From Planctomycetota bacterium (lineage in GTDB: Bacteria > Planctomycetota > UBA1135), in NCBI GenBank assembly GCA_030749235.1, contig JASMKM010000099.1:1-35684 (forward strand): a stretch of 35,684 bases of DNA, written 5' to 3'. A program made the translations under genes and the position numbers. The stretch's first letter is position 1. Each line of letters starts with the position of its first letter. The notes under the pieces were generated by a model that was given only the letters and a program-made list of their open reading frames with translations, was not told where the DNA came from and did not search any database. Below, in pieces: positions 27,343-33,083 of this stretch.

Positions 27343-28205
27343 GCCTCGGCAGCCTTTGCAGAGGACTCTGCGGTAGCCTTCTCGGCTATTTCGGCATCAC
27401 GACGCTCATAATCCTCGAGCGTCGACGTATTCGGTGCCGGTGGCAAATATTTAAGGAACAGGCGTCGTAGTTCCTCGGACTTTTCACGCAACTCATGTCG
27501 CTTCCAATCCTTGGTCTCGACCGGCTCGAGGAAGTCAATGCGGATGGTGCCAGAGCGAATTATCTTGCTGCCCATTTTGTTGACCTCGGCCGCGCCGCGC
27601 ATGATGCACGGAATGATGGGTGCACCCGTCTGCATGGCCATGTAGAAGGCACCCATCTTGAATTCCTGCAGGCCACCCTGACGGGAGCGCGTGCCTTCGG
27701 GAGCGATCCAAATCGAAAGGCCGGTCTCGCGGATCCGTGTGGCGGCTTCAGCCATGCTTTTCAAGGATGAACGATGATCGCTGCGGTCAACCGGGATGAA
27801 ACCAATCATGCGCATCACGCGCCCCATCAAAGGGATCTTGTCGAACTCCTTCTTGTAGATCATTGTGCCGTGGTCGGTCCATGCAGCACTGTAGATGAAC
27901 AGGTCGACGATGCTGACATGATTGATTGCGAGGATCTTGGCACCTTCTATATCGCGATTCTCAACGCCGTTCAGAACCATCTTAATGCCGAAGATTTTCA
28001 GCAGACCACGTCCCCACAGGCTGGTGATGCGCGTGCGATGCTCCTCGAAATACCGGCGCCTGCAGGCCATCAGGAAGATCATCCACGGCAGGTTTACCAT
28101 GCACCACAGCACTCCGAGTGGAATGCAGATAATCGCTCGTAACCTGCCGCCAGTGGGTGGCGGGGTCCATTCGAGTGGCGCCTCGCTGGAGGTGGGGGCC
28201 GACAT
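27339..28205 (-). CDS. plsC: 1-acyl-sn-glycerol-3-phosphate acyltransferase (PlsC family)
   Basis: The 288-residue inner-membrane enzyme transfers an acyl chain to lysophosphatidic acid to make phosphatidic acid. A membrane helix lies around residues 22-48. Acyltransferase motif I is NHVSIVD (about residues 93-99, NHx4D) and motif III is EGTRSRQGGLQEFK (about 167). The VPRQ-like PIIPCIMRGA block follows. A low-complexity KATAESSAKAAEA tail extends the C terminus. It begins 15 nt after the SUI1 gene stop with no -10 box or Shine-Dalgarno, so it is likely the second gene of a SUI1-plsC operon. It could act on another lysolipid; the family is broad. Confidence 0.9.
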   Translation of the reverse strand: MSAPTSSEAPLEWTPPPTGGRLRAIICIPLGVLWCMVNLPWMIFLMACRRRYFEEHRTRITSLWGRGLLKIFGIKMVLNGVENRDIEGAKILAINHVSIVDLFIYSAAWTDHGTMIYKKEFDKIPLMGRVMRMIGFIPVDRSDHRSSLKSMAEAATRIRETGLSIWIAPEGTRSRQGGLQEFKMGAFYMAMQTGAPIIPCIMRGAAEVNKMGSKIIRSGTIRIDFLEPVETKDWKRHELREKSEELRRLFLKYLPPAPNTSTLEDYERRDAEIAEKATAESSAKAAEA

Positions 28206-28220
28206 AAATTGCAGCTTGGG

Positions 28221-28562
28221 TTACTCGCGTTCGCCGCGGACCTTAATCTCTTGCTTCTCGAACCAGCGTGTCAGTTGCGCACGACGATCGCCCTGCACGA
28301 CCAGCAGACCGTTCTCGTCGACCGTGCCACCGGTGCCGAATGCCTTCTTGATATAGCCGAGGAACTCCTCGGTACGTGCCTCTGGAATATCCCGGACGGT
28401 CGTCACGACTTTGCTGCCACTACGGCGCTCGTAGCCAAGGACCACCATCTTGAACGGTTTGCCGGTCTCCGGATCAAGCTCCACGCCATCAGCATCGTAT
28501 TTGCCTGTACCCTCGATCCCGAGGTCGGCGAAAAGATTACGGAAGGGATTGTCGTCACCCAT
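28221..28562 (-). CDS. SUI1/YciH-family translation initiation factor-like protein
   Basis: The 113-residue protein is a SUI1/eIF1-domain protein of the YciH type. The domain covers about residues 30-113 with VTTVRDIP, the hallmark KKAFGTGGTVDENGLLVVQG and the closing GDRRAQLTRWF. In E. coli YciH influences initiation fidelity, and archaeal/eukaryal eIF1 checks start codons. In a genome with many leaderless mRNAs such a factor is of interest, but no direct link is shown. TAGAAT lies 7 nt before its ATG, so its own mRNA also looks nearly leaderless. It is divergent from hldD with 41 bp between starts. Confidence 0.92.
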   Translation of the reverse strand: MGDDNPFRNLFADLGIEGTGKYDADGVELDPETGKPFKMVVLGYERRSGSKVVTTVRDIPEARTEEFLGYIKKAFGTGGTVDENGLLVVQGDRRAQLTRWFEKQEIKVRGERE

Positions 28563-28569
28563 GGGGTTT

Positions 28570-28575
28570 ATTCTA
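28570..28575 (-). promoter_or_regulatory. Putative -10 box of the SUI1-plsC operon
   Basis: TAGAAT on the minus strand, 7 nt before the ATG at 28562. Confidence 0.5.
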
Positions 28576-28591
28576 GGGCAGCCCGCGCGGA

Positions 28592-28597
28592 TAGGAT
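28592..28597 (+). promoter_or_regulatory. Putative -10 box, leaderless promoter of hldD
   Basis: TAGGAT followed by 6 nt (ACTGCC) and the ATG at 28604. It is only 17 bp from the divergent SUI1 -10 box, so the two promoters probably compete for polymerase. Confidence 0.55.
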
Positions 28598-28603
28598 ACT
28601 GCC

Positions 28604-29587
28604 ATGATTGTCGTAACCGGCGGTGCAGGATTCATTGGTAGCAACTTGTTGGCGGCCCTGGAGGGCCGTGGCGACCTCGTCGTGGTCGATCATCTCGGCG
28701 ATAGCGACATGTGGCGCAATATCGCCAAGCGTGAGCTCGCCGACATCATCGATCCTTGGGAGTTCCGGGATTGGCTGAAGGAGCGCAGCGGCGACCAGAT
28801 TCAAGCCATCTTCCATATGGGCGCAATCTCGTCGACCACCGAGACTGATGTGGATGAGATTGTCGAGAACAACATCCGCCTGACCTCCGACCTCTTCCGT
28901 TGGTGCGCCAGCGAAAAGGTGCGATTCATCTATGCGTCGTCCGCAGCCACTTATGGCGACGGCAGTCAAGGCTTCGACGACGACGACTCGGTCGCCGCCT
29001 TGTCCCAGTTGCGGCCATTGAATGCATACGGCTGGAGCAAGCACTTCATCGACCGCCGCCTGGCGCGCGTCTTGAGTGAAGGCGGTAGCCCGCCGCCACA
29101 ATGCGTGGGCCTGAAGTTTTTTAACGTCTATGGCCCCAATGAATACCACAAGGGCAACATGCGTAGCGTGGTGCATCAGCTGCATCCCCGGATCGCGGCG
29201 GGGGAGCCTGCCAAGCTGTTTCGCTCGCATCATCCCGACTACAAAGATGGTGGTCAGTTGCGCGATTTCATCTACGTGAAGGATGTGGTCGACGTCATGC
29301 TGTGGTTGTTCGACAACCCCAAAGTGCAAGGCCTATACAACGTTGGCACCGGCAAGGCGCGCAGTTTTGCCGACTTGGCAAGTGCGGTGTTCAGCGCCTT
29401 AGGCAAGGAGCCGCGCTTCGAATTCGTCGATACGCCGGTCGAGATACGTGACAAGTATCAGTACTTCACCGAGGCGAAGATGCAGAAGCTACGCGATGCC
29501 GGTTATGACCGTGAGTTCACGTCCTTGGAGGATGGCGTGAAAGATTATGTGCTCGAATATCTCGAGCAAGAAGATCCCTGGTTGTAG
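28604..29587 (+). CDS. hldD: ADP-L-glycero-D-manno-heptose 6-epimerase
   Basis: The 327-residue SDR-type epimerase makes ADP-L-glycero-D-manno-heptose, the precursor of LPS inner-core heptose. It shows the cofactor loop TGGAGFIGSN, DHLGDSDMWRN, the family-typical HMGAISSTTETD, Tyr142/Lys146 in YGWSK and KFFNVYGPNEYHKGNMRSV. Length matches HldD/RfaD. Its presence indicates a heptose-containing LPS and hence an outer membrane. It is divergent from SUI1-plsC and convergent with the GT2 gene (39-bp gap, nothing notable). The other heptose genes (gmhA, hldE) are not in the window. Confidence 0.92.
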   Translation: MIVVTGGAGFIGSNLLAALEGRGDLVVVDHLGDSDMWRNIAKRELADIIDPWEFRDWLKERSGDQIQAIFHMGAISSTTETDVDEIVENNIRLTSDLFRWCASEKVRFIYASSAATYGDGSQGFDDDDSVAALSQLRPLNAYGWSKHFIDRRLARVLSEGGSPPPQCVGLKFFNVYGPNEYHKGNMRSVVHQLHPRIAAGEPAKLFRSHHPDYKDGGQLRDFIYVKDVVDVMLWLFDNPKVQGLYNVGTGKARSFADLASAVFSALGKEPRFEFVDTPVEIRDKYQYFTEAKMQKLRDAGYDREFTSLEDGVKDYVLEYLEQEDPWL

Positions 29588-29626
29588 GAAGTGCTCCCAT
29601 GGGAATCAGGGTGCCAGTCTGGCGAC

Positions 29627-30568
29627 CTAGATCCCGCGGCGGCGCACAACGTAGATTGGACGTTGCTTCACTTCGGCATAGATGCGGCCAACGTATTCGC
29701 CAATCACACCGAGTCCCATCATGGTTGCACCACTCACCAGCACCATGAAGGCGGACAGGTAAGAAATGTCGTTGCCCATATCCAGCACGTTGGTCCAGTT
29801 GCCGATGAGCAGCAGCAGCGCAGCCACGACGGCCAGAATCATGGCCCCCATGCCGAGGATCATCAGCAGACGTAGTGGGAAGACCGAGAAAGCCAGCAGG
29901 CCTTCGATAGCAATTCCGGAAAGGATCCAGAAGTTGGTCTTTTCTTCACCGGCAGCACGGCCGGGGCGGTCGAAGGCGATACCGTCTTGCTTGAAGCCGA
30001 CGAAGGCGCGAAGCCCTGGAACGAATCGGCCGCGTTCACGCATGGAGCAAAGGGCGTTGACCACGCTGCGACGCATCAGGCAGAAGTTGCCGGCATCCAG
30101 CGGCACATGGATGTATGCGGTGCGGCGCCACAGGCGGTAGAAGATCTTCATCGAGAATCGCTTGATGAAGCCTTCCTTGGCGCGCTTTAAGCGCTGGCCA
30201 TAGACCACGTCGAGATCTTCCTTCTCCAGCTTCTCGAAGAATTCGGCGATCATCTCCGGTGGATCCTGCAGGTCGCCATCCATCAGCACGACGAACTCGC
30301 CGTCGGCATGGTCCAGGCCGCAAGCGACGGCGCCGGAATGACCGAAGTTTCGCGACAGCGACAAGTACTTGTAGCGTGGATCCTTCTCATGCAGGCCTTC
30401 CAGCAGGGCCAGCGAATTGTCAGAGGAACCGTTCTCCACCCAGATGATTTCCCAGGACTCCACGCCCATCTTGGCGAAGGTTGCGGTTAGACGCTCAGCG
30501 AGGGGGCCGATGTTGGGCTCCTCGTCGTAGGAAGGAATGACGACCGAGAACTGGGGGTGTTCGCTCAT
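29627..30568 (-). CDS. Membrane-bound GT2 family glycosyltransferase (GtrB/ArnC/DPM1-like)
   Basis: The 313-residue enzyme has a GT-A fold catalytic domain (about 1-220) with SVVIPSYDEEPNI, WVENGSSDNS, the DxD-containing LMDGDLQDPPE and a conserved GNFCLMRR. Two C-terminal membrane helices follow (about 228-260 and 268-295), ending in RPIYVVRRRG. This layout fits transferases that load a sugar onto undecaprenyl phosphate (GtrB, ArnC, DPM1 type). It starts 12 nt after the epimerase gene, with AGGA at a Shine-Dalgarno position, one of the few clear ribosome sites here, consistent with an internal gene of an operon. Sugar and acceptor are not certain. Confidence 0.9.
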   Translation of the reverse strand: MSEHPQFSVVIPSYDEEPNIGPLAERLTATFAKMGVESWEIIWVENGSSDNSLALLEGLHEKDPRYKYLSLSRNFGHSGAVACGLDHADGEFVVLMDGDLQDPPEMIAEFFEKLEKEDLDVVYGQRLKRAKEGFIKRFSMKIFYRLWRRTAYIHVPLDAGNFCLMRRSVVNALCSMRERGRFVPGLRAFVGFKQDGIAFDRPGRAAGEEKTNFWILSGIAIEGLLAFSVFPLRLLMILGMGAMILAVVAALLLLIGNWTNVLDMGNDISYLSAFMVLVSGATMMGLGVIGEYVGRIYAEVKQRPIYVVRRRGI

Positions 30569-30580
30569 GGCTTTCCTAAC

Positions 30581-31531
30581 TTAGGCCTGCGCCGCCGCGG
30601 CTTTGGCGCTTTCGACGACTTCTTGGATGCCCTCCTCGAGAGTGCGGCTAGGTTTCCAGCCCAGGACGCGCTCAGCCTTGGAGATGTCGGCTACGCAGCG
30701 CAGGATGTCTCCCTCGCGTAGCGGCATGGCGCCGAAGTTCGGCTTGCCACCGCCACCATGCTTGCAGATCAGCTCGACGACGCTGCGAATTGGTGATTCC
30801 ACACCGGAGCCGAGGTTGAAGATCTCGCCCTCGATGTTGGGGGTGACTGCGGCGCGCAGAATGCCGTCGATGACATCGTCGACCCACACGAAGTCGCGTG
30901 TCTGGGTACCTGCGGTGGTGTCGAAGGCCTCGTCTGCCAAGGCCTTGCCGATTACAAAGCTGATGAGGCCGCGCCCCATGTCCGGGCCGAGCACCACGAA
31001 GGGTCGCACAATGCAGACCGGCACGTTCTCTTCACGTGCGATCATCTGCAGGTGGTGGGTGCTGGCAGCCTTTGACACCGAATAGGCCGACACCGGCATT
31101 TCGCGCTGATCCTCCTTGGAAGGTACTGCGCCCATGCCGTATTCCTCGTTGGTGCCGGTATGTACCCAGCGGCGCAGCGATTTACCACCGATGACCGCAC
31201 GCCCAAGGCCACGCACGCCACCAAAGTGGTTGATTGCCATGATGTCGTCGTTGTCGCGACTGTGCGACTGGTCGGTGCGACCGGCCAGATCCAGCACATA
31301 ATGCGGATCAAATGCACGCATATCTTCCTGGACCTCCGGCGCGAATAGCGGGCCGACGATCAGTTTTACCGGCATGTTCTCGATGCGGGTCAGCGTGCTT
31401 GCTTGGGCGGCCACGGTGGCGCCCGCTTCGATCAGCTTAGGCAGCATACGCGCTGCGATATATCCGCCGGCGCCAGCGACAAGGACGCGGGTACCCGCGA
31501 AGACGGAGGGGTCGAAGTCGGAAGATGTCAT
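30581..31531 (-). CDS. NAD-dependent epimerase/dehydratase (nucleotide-sugar SDR)
   Basis: The 316-residue extended SDR has VLVAGAGGYIAARM as dinucleotide-binding loop, HTGTNEEYG with the Thr of the triad, SAYSVSKAA with the Tyr/Lys pair, and the usual late LGWKPSRTLEEGI. The frame is open far upstream to 32023, but that part is antisense to rfbF and the ATG at 31531 starts right at the domain. Being divergent from rfbF, it may act on CDP-sugars, as a CDP-glucose 4,6-dehydratase-like or CDP-4-keto-6-deoxyhexose reductase enzyme; UDP- or GDP-sugars are also possible. GT2 follows 12 nt later. A TATTAT on the minus strand (31569-31574) overlapping the rfbF TATAAT may be its -10, with a leader of about 30 nt. 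Confidence 0.82.
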   Translation of the reverse strand: MTSSDFDPSVFAGTRVLVAGAGGYIAARMLPKLIEAGATVAAQASTLTRIENMPVKLIVGPLFAPEVQEDMRAFDPHYVLDLAGRTDQSHSRDNDDIMAINHFGGVRGLGRAVIGGKSLRRWVHTGTNEEYGMGAVPSKEDQREMPVSAYSVSKAASTHHLQMIAREENVPVCIVRPFVVLGPDMGRGLISFVIGKALADEAFDTTAGTQTRDFVWVDDVIDGILRAAVTPNIEGEIFNLGSGVESPIRSVVELICKHGGGGKPNFGAMPLREGDILRCVADISKAERVLGWKPSRTLEEGIQEVVESAKAAAAQA

Positions 31532-31567
31532 GTTTCTGGCAGGTGCCTCAGCGATTAGGGGCAACCA

Positions 31568-31573
31568 TATAAT
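31568..31573 (+). promoter_or_regulatory. Consensus -10 box, leaderless promoter of rfbF
   Basis: Perfect TATAAT followed by 6 nt (ACAGCC) and the ATG at 31580. The overlapping minus-strand TATTAT (31569-31574) could serve the divergent epimerase gene. No -35 consensus is visible. Confidence 0.65.
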
Positions 31574-31579
31574 ACAGCC

Positions 31580-32359
31580 ATGCAGGTTGCCATCCTTTGT
31601 GGTGGTCGCGGTACCCGAATTCAGGGTGAAGTGGCCAACGTTCCTAAACCCATGGTGCCGATCGGGGGATTCCCGATCCTCTGGCACATCATGAAGATTT
31701 ATAGCCATTTCGGCCATAAGGAGTTCATCCCTTGCCTTGGCTACCGCTCCTGGGACTTCAAGGATTACTTCATGAACTATCGGGCCAAGATGGCCGACGT
31801 AACTGTGCGCTTGGGCGAGAACAGCATCGAGACCCACGCCCACGACTCCGCCGACGAGAAGGACTGGACCATCCACTTGGCCGAGACCGGCCTTAACGCC
31901 TTGACCGGCGCGCGCGTCAAGCGCATCCAAAAGTACATCACCGACGATACCTTCATGCTTACGTATGGGGATGGCGTCGCCGATATCGATATCCACGCGC
32001 TGACCGAATTCCACAAGTCGCATGGCAAGATCGCCACGCTGACCGCGGTGCGCCCGCCTAGCCGCTTCGGTGACTTGGACTTAGACGGTGCCAAGATTAC
32101 CGCCTTCAAGGAGAAGCTCGAGGTAGGCCAAGGTGCCATCAACGGCGGCTACTTCGTGTTGAACCGCGAGGTCTTCGATTATCTCGACGATCGCGAGGAC
32201 CTAACTTTCGAGCAGGAGCCGCTGAAACAACTCGCCGCCGATGGCGAGCTAATGGCTTACGAGCACGATGGCTTCTGGCTGCCGATGGACACCTTCCGCG
32301 AGTGGGACATCCTCGAGAAGATGTGGAACTCCGGCAAGGCTCCTTGGAAGACTTGGTAA
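31580..32359 (+). CDS. rfbF: Glucose-1-phosphate cytidylyltransferase
   Basis: The 259-residue nucleotidyltransferase makes CDP-glucose from glucose-1-phosphate and CTP, the first step to CDP-3,6-dideoxyhexoses of O-antigens. It has the signature ILCGGRGTRIQGEVANVPKP, PMVPIGGFPILWHIM, LGYRSWDFKDYF, and MLTYGDGVADID with the metal-binding Asp. Length equals that of RfbF. The normal partner, CDP-glucose 4,6-dehydratase (RfbG), is not clearly present; the divergent SDR at 30581-31531 is the closest candidate. Its 3' end faces the ALDC-like gene across 16 bp. Confidence 0.95.
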   Translation: MQVAILCGGRGTRIQGEVANVPKPMVPIGGFPILWHIMKIYSHFGHKEFIPCLGYRSWDFKDYFMNYRAKMADVTVRLGENSIETHAHDSADEKDWTIHLAETGLNALTGARVKRIQKYITDDTFMLTYGDGVADIDIHALTEFHKSHGKIATLTAVRPPSRFGDLDLDGAKITAFKEKLEVGQGAINGGYFVLNREVFDYLDDREDLTFEQEPLKQLAADGELMAYEHDGFWLPMDTFREWDILEKMWNSGKAPWKTW

Positions 32360-32375
32360 GCGTCGGGCGATAGCC

Positions 32376-33083
32376 TTAGGGAAGCGCCGGAATCCAGATC
32401 GAGGTGACACCATGAAAGGTGATGGCGTCGACATGTCCACTGTTTCCACTGGCAGGAGCAATGGCATGCATATGGATGTTGCGGTCGTGGTGCGTGAAAA
32501 TACCTGCAGCACCTTCGACATAGATTCCGAACAGGTTCACCAGCGCGACCTTCTCCTGAAGGCGTAGTGGTTCGGGACCTTCCGGGGTAGCGATTGGGCA
32601 TGCGCCATTGATGACGTGGAGGTGCATTTCGGAGACAGTACCTTTTACCCAGAACGGAATGGGCTGGCTGACATCTAAGCCTTGCTCCTCGCAGAGCTTG
32701 GCGATGTCCTTCTCCAGTTGACTGTAGTCGCTGGGTGCGCTGACTGAGAAGAGCTCCCACATCTCTGCGTCGGCAGTGACCAGGAGGGTTGCTTCATCTT
32801 CTGAGGTGTGGGGGCGAACGATCAATTCTCCGGAGCTCACTTCGGCAATGTGGACCTTGCCATCGATGATGGTGATCTCTCCTTCGAGATTGGCCAGCGC
32901 ACCAAGACCATAGGTATGGGGTTCGAGCACGTCGTCGATACCTACGCGGCCATGCGATTGCCCCAGTTTTAGTGCCTCGCGCATCGAGCCCCAGCTGCGC
33001 ACGGTCGTGTTGGAATCCTCCCAGACAGGAGGTTTGGCACAGCTTCCGAAAAGGAACAGGAGCAGTAGGAATCTAGTCATCAT
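32376..33083 (-). CDS. Acetolactate decarboxylase-like lipoprotein
   Basis: The 235-residue protein matches the alpha-acetolactate decarboxylase (ALDC) fold: YGLGALANLEGEITIIDG near residues 60-75 and HMH...H with His204, His206 and His217 (HxHx10H), the spacing of the zinc histidines in Bacillus ALDC; Glu69 in LEGE is in the place of the metal Glu. Unlike cytoplasmic ALDC it begins with a lipoprotein signal (LLLLFLFGSC). The usual VKTRSVP arginine segment reads MHLHVINGACP and the C terminus is short, so the decarboxylase reaction may be lost. ATG at 33083 (or the adjacent ATG at 33080) overlaps the pump stop by 8-11 nt, so the two are probably co-transcribed. A true function is unknown. Confidence 0.75.
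   Translation of the reverse strand: MMTRFLLLLFLFGSCAKPPVWEDSNTTVRSWGSMREALKLGQSHGRVGIDDVLEPHTYGLGALANLEGEITIIDGKVHIAEVSSGELIVRPHTSEDEATLLVTADAEMWELFSVSAPSDYSQLEKDIAKLCEEQGLDVSQPIPFWVKGTVSEMHLHVINGACPIATPEGPEPLRLQEKVALVNLFGIYVEGAAGIFTHHDRNIHMHAIAPASGNSGHVDAITFHGVTSIWIPALP

Noticed and set aside
31532-32023. 164-residue N-terminal extension of the epimerase
   Set aside because: It lies antisense within rfbF; the nucleotide-binding domain starts right after the ATG at 31531.
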